This document shows positions 1 through 11,700 of a stretch of DNA of 64,000 nt, piece after piece. The stretch is taken from assembly GCF_022539505.1 (NCBI RefSeq), contig NC_061508.1, positions 94,963,276 through 95,027,275 on the forward strand, read 5' to 3'. The notes under the pieces were generated by a model, which had not been told where the DNA came from, did no database searches, and saw only the letters and a list, made by a program, of their open reading frames with translations. The stretch's first letter is position 1. Every line of letters begins with the position of its first letter. The stretch comes from Lolium rigidum (lineage: Eukaryota > Streptophyta > Magnoliopsida > Poales > Poaceae). A program made the position numbers and the translations under genes.

Positions 1-179
1 CGCCACCCACCTGCAGACTGTAAGAGATAGTTATAGGTGATTTTGATGATGTGGAGGAAAGAGAATGAGGAGAGAGAAAGAGGCTGTCTGTAAAGTTACA
101 GATAGGCTGTAGGCTTCTTACAGACAGCTTACAGACACTATTTTTGCTGTTGTATGAAGGGTGTCTATAACTTATACTT
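1..179. repeat. Tourist-like MITE, left part (interrupted)
   Basis: This AT-rich sequence, with a purine-rich GAGGAGAGAGAAAGAGG stretch and repeated ACAGACAG/CTGTCTGT motifs, resumes at 1951 after an inserted element. The joined repeat ends at 2077 with a terminus that reads inward as GGGCATGTACATTGG and is followed by TAA, as in Tourist/Harbinger-type MITEs. Its left terminus lies outside the window. The copy at 163-179 is one half of the target duplication made by the inserted retroposon. Confidence 0.5.
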
Positions 180-1933
180 TTTTTTAGATAAAAGGCCAAC
201 GGCCCGACGTTAAATTAATAACGCCCTTAACGGCGACAAGATACAAAGTGCTGAATCCAGCTTACACGAAAGAACCGCACACTCACACAAAGATATGACT
301 ACCAAGAGCGCTACCAGCAGAAGAGGGAGAACCAGGACACTACCACTAAGGAGACTAAGCCGAAGCAGCTGAGCACACGCAAGACGGGCAAAGACGTTGG
401 GCCGGGGCTCACCCGAGAGCGCGGGCACATCAACAGGCTATGCACAACGTCGAGACTACTACAACCAATGCAGGCATCACCACCCATATCCGAGCGCCAT
501 TGCCCACACACTGCCTCTGACAAACACGAACTGGTAGAAGCTAGCAGAGGAGCACCGAGAGTGCAGAACAAGGAGCAAGCTTTGCCGCAGCCAGCATGAC
601 GAAGGACCAACGCCGAGGCACCGCCACTCCGCCACACCAATTGCAGGGAACCATACAGAGTGAGCTCCAAGGCGGCGTCTTCAAGAAGAACACGACGCAA
701 GAGCGCCGCCACCGCCCGATCCGAAGACCTTGGGTTTTCACCCGGAGCATGTAGACAAGCCGGGAGCAGCCACATCGACGCCTTCAGGAAGGGGACGACG
801 TCCATGGACGCCGCCGTCGTGGCCCAGGAGGGCAAGGGTTTCCCCTCGGCAAATGCTCCCAACCAGCTACACAGGGTACTGACCGTCGCCGGAACGACAA
901 ACAGACCGCCGTCACACCGTGCAGCTCGCAAGTGCCACGCCGCCCACGCGACCATGGACACCGGCCAGCACTAGAGCCTCTGGCTCGCCCGCCAACCAAG
1001 AAGACTCCCACCATCCAGGGCCGCCGCCCCGGAATCCAAACCCTGCACGCCATCGGACTGAAGGAGAAACCAAAGCACAACCACCGTGAGAACGCCCAAC
1101 GGCCAGAAGGCGCTCGAGCAAACGGACCGCCACAAAGCCACCAGCAAAACCGTCGGGAGAGAACCATCCATCGAACTGCGACAGAATACCATCTAGGGTC
1201 GCCAGATCTGGAGGGGAGGAGACGAACAACATGCCAGGGCCACAGGCCCTGCCCCAACCCAAAGTCGCGGCGGCCGGAGACCCCTGTCCACCGGCCACAC
1301 ATCCTCAGGCACCGACCGGCGACGTGCAACCACCCAGCTGCGAGCGAGGCCAGATCGGGAGGTAGAGGGCGATGGGCTTGCAGGGGCCTGGGCCCAGCCC
1401 TGGCCCAGGGGATCGAGGCGGCCGGAGACCCCTGTCCGCGGCCGCGCGGCTCGAAATTTGCTCGCCTCGTTGCTGCTGCTCACCACGACGGCAAGCTCTG
1501 ACGACCGCAGCACCACCGCCGCCGAAGACGCCAACCCTGACCACGCCGGACCGCCACGGGAGAGATGCCCGCTTCCTCCCCAGATCTTCACGCGCGCGAG
1601 GTTCGCGCCGCCCGCCGCCATGGCCGCTCCGGGGAGCTGCCGCCGCCGCGAGCGCGCCCAAATCTCGGTGTCTCCGCGCCGCCGCCGAAGTAGCCACGCC
1701 GCCGCGCCCACCAACCAACGCGACGCCCTCGCCGGCCGCGGGGGCCCGCGCCGCCACCTCCGCGCGAGGGAGAAGAGGGGCCCCGCCGCCGCCGCGCGGG
1801 CTTTGCCCGGCGACGGCCTCTGGCGGCGGCGAGGAGAGGGAGGGGGAGGGGAGGTGGGCTTGGGGGCGCCGCCAGGGGAGGCCCTCGGTCGCGCGCGGGC
1901 GCGACGCGAGGAGCCTAGGGTTCTGAGTCCTCC
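180..1933 (-). mobile_element. GC-rich non-autonomous retroposon with LINE-like 3' tail (copy 1)
   Basis: The insertion is bounded by a perfect 17-bp target-site duplication (163-179 and 1934-1950). A poly-T run at the low end marks a poly(A) tail, so the element lies on the minus strand. Near its 3' end a 16-nt stem-loop (208-223) closes with CGTTA/TAACG around an AT loop. It is followed by GGGCC and a pyrimidine-rich stretch before the tail, as in plant L1-type LINEs. The 5' half is very GC-rich and begins close to AACCCTAG. The minus-strand frames of up to 216 codons show no endonuclease, reverse transcriptase or ORF1 motif I can recognise, so I read them as chance frames in GC-rich DNA. 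A relative lies at 55287-56978. The element may be a LINE-mobilised non-autonomous family or a retroposed chimeric transcript. Confidence 0.7.
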
Positions 1934-1950
1934 GTCTATAACTTATACTT

Positions 1951-2080
1951 ACATATAGCTATGACTAAAAATAGATAACTTACAAACAGACTATTGTATA
2001 CACTGTTTGTATTATTGTCTATAGATGATATGGAGTAGTATTACAGACAGCATCCGTCTAAACCAATGTACATGCCCTAA
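1951..2080. repeat. Tourist-like MITE, right part
   Basis: This is the right half of the MITE broken by the retroposon at 180-1933. The terminus at 2063-2077, read inward from the right, starts GGGCATGTACATTGG. TAA (2078-2080) follows it, matching the 3-bp target duplication of Harbinger/Tourist elements. The left terminus is not in the window, so the TSD pair cannot be verified. Confidence 0.5.
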
Positions 2081-3004
2081 GATCGCATCGTGTCGTCTGT
2101 CATTTGTTTTTACTACTCCAGTCATAACATGATACGGTAACCTGTCACTGGTCCGAACCACTGACACGTCACAGACACGCCAGTCATAACAAAACCCATT
2201 GGCAATCTCACATTCTCGTGGCACAACTTGGGCAGAAACCGCCAATCTTCCTTCGCAAGAGGGTAAAACCTTCCTGCAAAACTCAGGACATAATAGGTTT
2301 GTGTAATTATTATATTATTATTACTATTATCGGTTTTGCTAATCCTACTTCATTAGATTTGTATTGCCGAGAAAATTGTTTAGAGCATGTACAGCACATT
2401 TGATTTGTATTGCCGAGAAAAAAAATCAGGATACCCCTAATTTCTGGCCCGACGACGAACGACCGAGCGGCTAATCCCGAGCGAAACATGGACTCGTCGA
2501 GCGGCGAGGCCGAGCGACCGAGCGAGAGCGAAACCTGCTCCGCGGCCTCCGTCCTCCGCTCTCCGGCCGTCTGACGGCGGCTGCCCCTTGCGCGGTTGCG
2601 CCCTCCGCCGCCAACTCGTTGGCTGGCCCGGCTTGGCCCTCCCATGGCTCACCCCCTCGGGCTCCTTTTCTTCTGCTCCGGACGTTGGCTCCAGGTCTCG
2701 CCGGATCTCGGCCGGCAACTGCTCGCCGCCGCTGCCAGGTGCTAGGTTGCTCTGCTTTAGCGCCGAATCGCGGCCTGCGGTGCTCGGCGACTGTGCCCCT
2801 GCACAGGTCTGCTCCGGCGCGACTAGGCCTCTGCTTTGGTTTGTAGAAAATGCGGAATCGACACGGGCCAAAGCCTGGATCAGAGACTGGCATCCTTTGT
2901 AAGTTTATCAGTCTTGGATGTTGTATCTGCGTGCCAGCAATGGGCTTACTATTGTCGCTTCCTACCCAATTGCCCTGCTTACTCTGTCTAAAACCAAATT
3001 TCGC
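2081..3004. other. Intergenic, with a CpG-rich block at 2440-2900
   Basis: No gene is recognised. From 2440 to about 2900 the sequence is strikingly rich in GC and CpG and ends in a GT-like junction near 2898. It resembles the 5' exon or CpG island of a plant gene, but no conserved protein is seen in any frame and nothing downstream continues it. It could be a gene remnant. The flanks (2081-2440 and 2900-3004) are AT-rich and featureless to my eye. Confidence 0.35.
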
Positions 3005-3013
3005 TTTAAACTC

Positions 3014-4540
3014 GAAAGAAGTCTAAATAACCCCCCTAACTATTGAGTTAGGGACAGTAAACCCCTCTAAGTTTGAAATGGGGCACTTAACCCCTCTAAC
3101 TATGCAATACCGGTCAGTTGACCCCTCCAGATGATTAGAGTAGTTTTGCTATGCAGTATTGCTGACGTGGACAGCGGTATTGCCAAGAAGGTGCGCATGG
3201 AGGCCAAGGAGTCTATCTCAGCTTGCCAACCCCCATGGTGGCTCCGCTGCTGCGTAGCAGCGTCCGGATTCAGGAACCTGCACCTCCACCCTATGTCTAT
3301 GGCCTGGGCTTTCCGGAGTCCTTATCACGGACATGCACTGCGTCACCGTACGCATCATCATAGAGACGCCGGCGCTTGGGCCAGGCATCGTCTTCGTCTC
3401 GCAGATGCCTGATGCCGTGGTAGTCGGGCCGCGGCATCAAGGAGCAGATGCGGCGGTACGCGCACAGCGCAGGCGTTCGTGCAGGTCCGGGAGCGCGCCG
3501 GCCGCAGGGTCCTTGGATGACGGGGCCGGTGCACTTTACCCCGAGCTGCGCGATAACACGGAGGAACTCCGCCAGGGCGCCGCACACTGTGCATTCTGGT
3601 GGCCGCCGTCGCGGCTGAGGTGGGCACACACCGCAGCGACGGACTGCAGCTGCAGGGCACGCGGGAAAGGACGTGGGGAGGCGTTTCTGGATGCATGATT
3701 AGGTGACCGTCCTGAGTCTGCTCGTCCACGAACGCAACGATGATGCCATGCTCGGAGTTGGAGGCATGCTGTTCGGATGGAAGCGCTAGCCGGGCTGCCC
3801 CAAAAGCGTCCGCAGGATCATCCGACGCACGCCGCTGCTCCTTCCTGAGCCGGATGGGGCCGCGCGGTCCTCAGACGCGCTCTCCCAGGTCGACAACTGC
3901 TACACAGTGAACTGCAGCGTCGCCGGTCTCAGCGACGACGCCGGCGCGACGGTTTCTCCGGGCGCCGCGGCGGCTGCGTCATGATGAACCGCTTCTTGCT
4001 GTAAGGAAAAGACCGGGGCAGCCAACACGCGCGCCCGCGACGCTTACAGCTTGCCGACGCGGTCTCCCGTCGAACACCCTCCGGCGAACCACCAATGCAC
4101 GCAGCAAACTTGCAAAATGAAGACGGCGGAGCGCAGCCAACCTATGCAAGGGACACGAACGAAGACGCCGGGCGGTGGTGAGGACAAGGTGGAGGCGCAC
4201 AGCACGGCAGGTTTCACGTCAACGAGGAAGTGCGGGCTGCTTCCAACGCGTTGCCAAGATCGTCAAGCCTTCCTGTCCGATCTCGGCAGATCACCATGCC
4301 AGCGTGAGACGGGCCCGCTCCTATCAGAGCGCCGGCCTGGACACTCACACGCGTTGTGCGTCTTGCTGGAGATACCGCCGTCCACATCAGCAATACCGCA
4401 TAGCAAAACTGCTCTAATCATCTGGAGGGGGTCAACTGACCGGTATTGCATAGTTAGGGGGGTTAAGTGCCCCATTTCAAACTTAGGGGGGTTTACCATC
4501 CCTAACTCAATAGTTAGGGGGGTTATTTGGACTTCTTTCC
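3014..4540. mobile_element. Mutator-like element (MULE) with long TIRs
   Basis: The two ends are long inverted repeats of about 165 bp (3014-3175 and 4377-4540), beginning GAAAGAAGTC and carrying runs of CCCCCCTAACTA and CCCCTCCAGATGATTAGA. The flanks repeat TTTAAACTC (3005-3013 and 4541-4549), a perfect 9-bp target duplication. Long TIRs with a 9-bp TSD are the hallmark of Mutator-like elements. The interior (3180-4370) is GC-rich, has no MURA transposase frame and could be captured host DNA, as in Pack-MULEs. The longest interior frames (110-164 codons) match nothing I know. The element is non-autonomous. Confidence 0.8.
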
Positions 4541-5012
4541 TTTAAACTCCATGCCCATTTTGCCTTTCAGTACACTGGAGAAGAAGTCTTCTCTTTGCTT
4601 CTTAAAACAGCAACGGGTCTTCTCATCATTAGAATAATCTGCTCATGTATTGTTAAAATGTTTCTGAAATCTTGCTTAAAAGATGTTGAAATGAGTGGAA
4701 ATGAGATAGTGTTAGTTTGTAAATAGCTAAGGCCGTAAGGGCATATAGGTCTTTTTGGGTGGGTGTTACTCTCAGTTAGTGCATAGTTGTATTTTGGCAT
4801 GAAAAACTAGATTGTACTGATATTTTGGCTCTTTTTAAGACTTTTTTTTTTATGTTTTGAACTATTTGTACTGCTATCTTGCACACATGTATTGAACTTC
4901 AATATTGATAATTAATTTGTCTTGCATATTATTCATTTGGCAAACGTTTTCAAAATTTGGGGGAATGCAAAAAAAAAATTTAGAGGTTGTGCACACCCTC
5001 AAATTTTTTTCT

Positions 5013-5510
5013 GCGTCCGCCACTGCCTTGGCGTCCTCTCTATCCCCACCCAAGACTCTGCGCTTCTTGCCAAGTTCCTGACCAAGCTTCACTCTGATTC
5101 CACCGTTCCCTAGGCATGTTGGTTTCCCTGTATGTAAGGCTGGGCCGGATCTAGGGACCTGGGGGGCATCACTATCTTTATACCCCTATCTGGTCGCTGG
5201 GCTTGATTCCTTCCGCTCTATCTCCAAGGTTGTAGTTGGGAATGGCACCTCGTTTGCTTTCTGGTTCGACCTTTGGCTTGGACCTACCCCCTCCATGCCC
5301 GCTTTCCATGCCTCTTCTCCCACTCCAACTGCCCCAGGTCAATGTGGCTACCGTCCTACGCTCTAGCCTCCATGCCGCCCTTGGACCGCGCCTTTCTATC
5401 GCTGTTGTGACTGAGCTTCATGTCCTTACCTTCGAGCTTAGTTCCTTGGAGCTGATCGATACCCCGGATTTTCGAGACAACCGCCTCACTAACAAAAAAA
5501 TTCAAACAAA
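5013..5510 (+). pseudogene. LINE ORF2 fragment (C-terminal part)
   Basis: Conceptual translation, in several frames, shows pieces typical of plant L1-type ORF2 downstream of the reverse transcriptase. At 5027-5110 is LGVLSIPTQDSALLAKFL, resembling the conserved GGLGV-x-N segment. Around 5230-5290 is VVGNGTSFAFWFDLWLG, resembling the G(D/N)G-x-FWxDxW motif. Stops and frameshifts separate the pieces and no start or poly(A) tail is visible, so this is an internal dead fragment. Sequence from 4550 to 5010 is AT-rich without recognisable content. Confidence 0.6.
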
Positions 5511-7215
5511 AGTTTCTATGCCAATTCTTCCAGGCATTTTCATACTGACGAGCTGGCCACTGGGGATACCCTATTATTATCTCAATAGTTATAGCCCCAC
5601 ACGGCAAGGGGAGCGGCGGCAACCGACAGAGGAGAGAAGATTTAAGTTTGAATTTTGAATCTGTAAGCATTTGAAGGGTTTTGAATGTTTGAATGAGTTT
5701 TTGTTTGCAAAATCTCATTTATACCATGGTCGCGACAGTTAATTCCGAATGGATGGAGTATTTTATGTACTCCTTCTGTCCCAAAAAAATTTATATCTAA
5801 ATTTAGATGTATCTAAACATTACTTAGACATATATGCATTCAAATTTAAATAAATTTATGACGTACTTTTCATAGAACCGAGGAAGCAGCTAAAGTTAGA
5901 AATGTTGTTGGCGTGTTTACTGAAATGTAATACGGTGCTACTCTTACTGCAAAGGAAAAAAAAACTGCTCCTTCTGTAACTACCATGTACTGTAACCGCA
6001 GTTTCAGATCAACCGTAAAATAATTGCCGGAATTGACGTAGCAGTCAAACCGAGTCACATGATGCCTGCTTCACTCCACCCTGGACGATGAACCGAACGA
6101 ATTATCTATACTGTCCAGGTGAAATCAGCATGGGGAAAGGCGACCAAGCAGAGCCACATGCACGGAAGTCTCCTCGAACACGCTCTTGTGCCATTACTAT
6201 TTCTCTATTTCGTGTCTTTCATGATTCAGATAAGCGGTTGCATGCACAAATGCTCGTGCTGGCGCTGCCACGAATGATAAAATCTGATGCCAACCCATGT
6301 CTGTGCTCCTGCTACTGGTGTGTGGGACCGGCTAACTGCTGAGATGATAAGATGTACAAGTAGGATGAACAGCACAGGGCCTAGCTGGTCATGGTTACAC
6401 TTTTCTTTTCTTTTTATCTCCTGTTGTGCAGCACATGGCATGGCCGCTTCAAAACACAGATAAGATGAGATGGAAATGAGATAAGATGGAGAGTGAGGGA
6501 GCTCTAGCTAGGCTGTTGGTTCACAGTACAGCCGCAGATCCCGATGGATGTGCTGTGATGTGCAGAGGATAGAATGGATCATGTTAGATTGATCTATCAG
6601 ATTAATATACTGTTAGGTTCAGTTAACAGATAAAAAAGAGATATTCAAAAAAACACTTAACGTTAAGAGAATAAGGGGGCCTACAGGACCAACGTCTAGG
6701 ACGATCCTATCTATACGTAATTTATCTCTAAACGTTCTGATCGGGGCACCTTAACTAACTAATTGTTCTGATCCCCTGTTGCATGCGCATATAAATATGG
6801 GGGAGCCCCTGGCGGCTGGATCTCACGAGTTGACACCCATCATCGCTACTCCCCAACATCCCAAAAGGTTCTGCACCGATCGCAGTTCGCGCACAAGCAA
6901 CGAGAAGGCTGGAACCTCGCCGTGTTGTTTCAGGGCAGTGTAGGTGGCGGCCGGAGGGGATCAGGAGGATCTCCAGATCGTCATCGATCACCAGTTCATC
7001 ATCAACACCGCCACACCAAGCCTGCCTCACGCAGGCAATGATGGGATCTTCAATGCCCCGTAATGCATCATCTATCTACTCTATGTCGTATGGTAATTAG
7101 GTGTTCTACATGCTGCTTTTCACGATCTAGTGCCACCCCTAATGTTTTAAACCTAACATAGCAGTCACTTGATCCATTTTCGGTCACCACCTCCTGGACC
7201 CACACAGAGGTATCA
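5511..7215. other. Intergenic; partial Stowaway-like MITE and possible TATA region
   Basis: No gene is recognised. At 5769-5860 there is a one-sided match to the Stowaway-type terminus (ACTCCTTCTGTCCCAAAAAA) followed by AT-rich sequence; the partner end is missing. At 6789-6798 a TATA-like ATATAAATA precedes a GC-richer leader-like stretch (6800-7030) that could be a retrotransposon LTR or promoter remnant. The 91-codon minus-strand frame there has no recognisable homology. Confidence 0.3.
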
Positions 7216-7622
7216 GTCACTTCTTTGGAGGGAAACCTTTCATGGTTTTATTGAAATCAAATTAAAATTATGGTTACAAAGTTTAGGAGAGTTTAAAGTA
7301 AGAAACTAGGGTGCTCGTCAACCTAATTACAAGATAAACGAGTAGAAAAGCAATCCCTAGCAATTTCATGTGCAACTTTATTCGTATCTCTCTCGAAATG
7401 TTTGAACTCCACCTTTCCAATATTTCCTGCTTGTGTCACTATATAGGCGTAAATAGCAGTGGCTTCATTCCAAATCCTGCCCTCTCTCCCGAGCAATGCC
7501 GTATAACTTCAATTGAATCAGATTCAGCTTGAGTGACGATAAATCCCATAGAATTAGCAAAGGATAAACCCTTGAGCATATAGCTAGCGCTTCTGCCATA
7601 GGTGCGGAAGGAGCACGCGGAA
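7216..7622 (-). pseudogene. RNase H-like (RVT_3) pseudogene, LINE- or transposon-derived
   Basis: Reading the minus strand from about 7622, fragments of a plant-type RNase H domain appear: AEALAM, then SFANSMGFIVTQAESDS, then VEFKHFERDTNKVAHEIAR, then a stop at 7323. These match the order of the C-terminal RNase H fold (acidic ESDS segment, then the R-x-x-N-x-x-A-H motif). At least two frameshifts break the frame, near 7590 and 7500. The sequence then runs to an AATAAAAC-containing tail near 7240. Such domains occur at the end of plant LINE ORF2 and as retrocopied solo genes. This copy is dead. Confidence 0.55.
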
Positions 7623-8745
7623 TGAACATGGATCAGTCACTTGGTCATACTGCGTCCATTCTAAAAAAAAAATGACAACCAATGAAGTGGCAGGCGACTC
7701 CGTCGGACACAAATAGGTTATTTCCCTTGAAATAACCATAAACAGGTTATTGGGGTTAGTCAAACGAAAAATGTATTAGTACTTCATAAAATATTCACTT
7801 TTTTACTGGCATATTCATATAAAAAATTAACAGCCACATTTGCATTTTTAAGACTCTTGACTACTACTGCACTCTGTATTCACAATATTATTGCTTGGTG
7901 TAAGCAACTTTGTTCGTCTGAAGATTTCTCACTAGGTTTCAGCTTTCATCCAGTTGCCAGGCTTTCGTTGTAATCTAACCTAGTTAATCATTTAGCTAAA
8001 AACCTTGGTTAGACAATCTTGGGAGGATTTTTAAGGGGAGGTGAACGGTTGAGGTCGGCACATCAGACACTTGCATCAACTTCTGCAGGAGGACGGGCTC
8101 TAGCTTTTCAGGTAACAGTCGTTATCAGGAGCAGCTACCTACCTACCAGTATGCCTCCAGTGGCCACTATGAGGAAGGCTAGGTCCCAGTTCGAGCCTCA
8201 GATTATCACTAACCATGCTGATCCCGTGAAAACTATACGCGAACCCTTTAAAAAACAAAGACGAGACAGATGCCAATCAGGGTTTCTTACAAAATAATAA
8301 TAATTGTAGGAGCAAACTGAATCTTGAAGAAGAAAAGGGGTTTGTACTCTGTTTCATATTCAATTAATGGAATCACAAAAATAAGAGGAACATCCCAAGT
8401 TGGTTTCCGAAGTGAACCGACGATGGCAATCCTAACATGGCTCCTGTCTTGTGATGATTAATTGGAAGCCATTCATGTTACTGCAGGCCTGGGACACTCG
8501 ATCGGCAGGCCGGCATCATCTCATGTGGCGCTCAATCACCCAATTATTATTCAGAACAGGAAGGAGTGGCAGCAGTGACTACTTTGACTAGTGCCTAACA
8601 AACAGATCAAAAGAGATTCCTCTACTTGTTAAGGGACACTGAGGGATTTCCTGTGCTGCTCCAGTTTGGAACAGGTGTACGGCTTAAAATTGCTAACGGT
8701 GCACTACCGACGAATAGCTGCCTCGTTAGCGCCCTAGCTCATACC
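7623..8745. other. Intergenic region downstream of the coiled-coil gene
   Basis: No gene is recognised. Bases 7905-8020 are a chimera of two pieces of the nearby intron. The first matches 9138-9180 in the same orientation and the second is the reverse complement of about 9709-9790. The rest is AT-rich and otherwise featureless to my eye. The segment 8600-8745 is presumably the 3' UTR of the coiled-coil gene. Confidence 0.4.
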
Positions 8746-11700
8746 TCACTTCTTCGCCTTGGAGAAGCGGAGGCACCTATACTTTTCGCCACTCACGGTG
8801 ATCTCGAGTGCACCATCTTGGTTGTCCTGATTTGAAGCAGTTCCCATCAGGACGCTCTTTTCTTTCTCCAGGTTCTCCCTTTCCACTTTCAGCCTTGCCT
8901 CCTGTCGCGCAATTTCAGCCTGCAAAAAGGCCAAGTACAGCATCATGTGTTAGATGTCGCAAAAGCATGATGAGCTACAAAACAATAATGTCGTTAAAAG
9001 GCAATAGGCAATGTTCGAAACTAGAAGGCCCTTGAACTCATCTGTGACATCCTCCACATAATTTGATACAGAGAATGTTCAGATTACACCATACTTAGTT
9101 TTGGCTCTAACTGGAGACTACCATATTGATTTGATACTTTGTTCGTCTGAAGATTTATCACTAGGTTTCAGCTTTCATCAGCTCTGGTTATGATTCAGTT
9201 TTTTGCTTCTCTGAATATAACCCTCTGTTGTCTGTTGTGCCCATAAAGCAACTGGGAGCTTAATATGGTTATACAAGCTGACAAATTTGACTGAACAAAC
9301 CATACTAATAATAGGAGAAACAGCAACAAGACAAGTAAGATCTTGATATCATATTCTTCTTAGTAAGAAACTTAGGAAGATTTTTTATTTGAAAACAGGC
9401 ATATAGCCCTGCTTTTCATTAAGCTGAAAAAAAGGACAGGGTTCGATTACAACCTGGGGTTACCAGCTAAAACGATGAAAGCACTAAGACAACAAAAGGA
9501 AAAGCGACTAGACTGCACGGCAGCAAGCAAACCCCCTCTAACGCTTTAAGAGCCAGACCACATCGACAACCCAGCTACAAAACAAGAAAGAGGTAACACC
9601 AAGATGTGCATCTTATTTTGGCACTTACCAGTTACCTGGCCCGAAAAGAACAGTAAAAACAAAATCATCAGGAATACGAAAATGATAACACAATTATGTC
9701 ATGAGATTGTCTAAGCAAGGTTTTTAGCTAAATGATTAACTAGGTTAGATTACAAAGAAAGCCTGGCAACTGGTAGGTTGTATGAGTCTATGAAATTATG
9801 TGCCCAAAACGGGATCAATGTAGCCTAGCAGGGTACACATGATCATCCCCACTTTCTCACCTCCTCCACCAAACCTATCAATGTCACGTCTACCAGTCCT
9901 ACACTCCCAGCACATATAGGAGGTGTTCCTACGTTACAATGTCATTTTCTTGTGTTGTGTCATCTCAGAATATATGATACCCAGTATTGCCAAAACAAGG
10001 ACTATATCTAGTTAATTTGTCTTCTGGCTATAAATTCATTTCTTTCCTCAGAAAAATCTCACCAAGACTCAACTACCACACATCAACCAATCGGGTGCAT
10101 AATTCTAGACCATGTAGCATATTTAAATGCAGAATCACAAGAATTTGACAACTGGTAATATTATTAGACGGTAGTACAAAGCAACATGGTATTACATAGT
10201 AGAAAAAAAAACCCAAGTCCACAACCTGTCCTTAAGAACTCAAGCGTATTAGCCTGATATGCTCTACTCTAGTCAATGTAGAGCAGTTGACAATCAATGC
10301 TTCTCGGAATTGTTCTTTGTTGAGAAGCCTACTTGTGAGACATTTCCTTACAACTTAACTTCTCCTGTCAGTCACCTGAATGTTTTTACTACATTCTCTA
10401 CAGAACAGCCAGAGGCCAACTTTGTTCCTCATGCCCTCATAAATACTACAGTATTAATGTACTACCCCAACGCCACAAGAAAGTGTTTCCGTCTCATGGC
10501 GGAGAACAGCATCACAAGATGCTGAATGACATTGACATCAACTGATCAAGAAACACACATTTCCAGCAATAATAGTTAAAATCAACCATCAGATACCAAA
10601 TACAATAACGAAGAAACTCAAACCCAAATTTCCCATGTTCCTGATCATGTAAAAGAGAATGGAAGATGCTGACCAGCGTGACAGGGAAGGATGGAGTGGA
10701 GGCTACGAATTAAGCGAGCTATGAATGGATATCCATGTTTAGCAAGCAAATTAGGAAGATGCACAACTTAAGTTGGTACTTACCAGTTACCAGGCTACCA
10801 GCAAAACAGAACAGTCAAAACAAAAGCATCAGGAATGAAAAAGGAGAGCAAATTACGTAATGAGGCTGTCTGGCCAAGATTTTTAGTTAAATGATCCGCT
10901 CACAAAGAAACCCTACCAACTTTTAGGGTGTATGACTATGAGATTATGTTCCCAAAATGGAATCGGTGTAGCCTTACAGATATCCATGCCAATTTTCTCA
11001 CTTCCCTCGACCTAACCTGTCCTGTCACCTCCTCTAATCCCACACTCCCAGTACACAACAGAGATGTTTCCACAGAATATAGGATATGGAGTATTGCCAA
11101 AACCAGGACTATACCTACTGCATTTATCTTCAGGCTATATATATTCATCTTTTTCCTTAGAGGAGTCTTGCATAGATTCAACTAGACAACAACCACACAT
11201 CAATTGAGCAATGTATAATTGTAGACTCTTTAGTTTCAGCTTTAAAAGAAAATTTAAACCATGTTTACAAGCAAAATGATAAGAAATTGACACCTAGTAA
11301 TTGTTAGACAATACGAAGCAACAAGGTCTACATAGTACACACAGCTGAAAAGAAAAAACCACAACATGCCGTTTTCAATAATTCAAGGATACTAGCCTGA
11401 TATGTTCTATTCTAGTCCCTTAAAACCACTTGAGGATCAGTGCTTTTCAGACATTTTTCTTTTGTTGAGACACCGGCTTGTCAGGCATTTCTACATTCTT
11501 AACTTCACCTGTCAGTCACCTTCATACGGTTGACTATATTCTCTACAGAAATCAAGAAATGAAAGCGGTCAACTTTATTCCCCTGATGCTCTCGCTAATA
11601 CTACGGTGTAAAGCAAGGAATAATCTCCCACAGTACAATGTCCTTGTTCAGCATCACAAGAAACATATTTCCTTTTCCTTTTTTGGGGGTGAACAGCGCC

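Noticed and set aside
784..1926. Many long overlapping frames on both strands of 660-1950
   Set aside because: GC-rich low-complexity DNA of the retroposon; frames on both strands are equally long, Arg/Pro/Ala-rich and without motifs.
2437..2902. Overlapping 104-144-codon frames in the CpG-rich block
   Set aside because: No conserved motif, mutually overlapping on both strands, composition-driven; kept only as a CpG-rich region.
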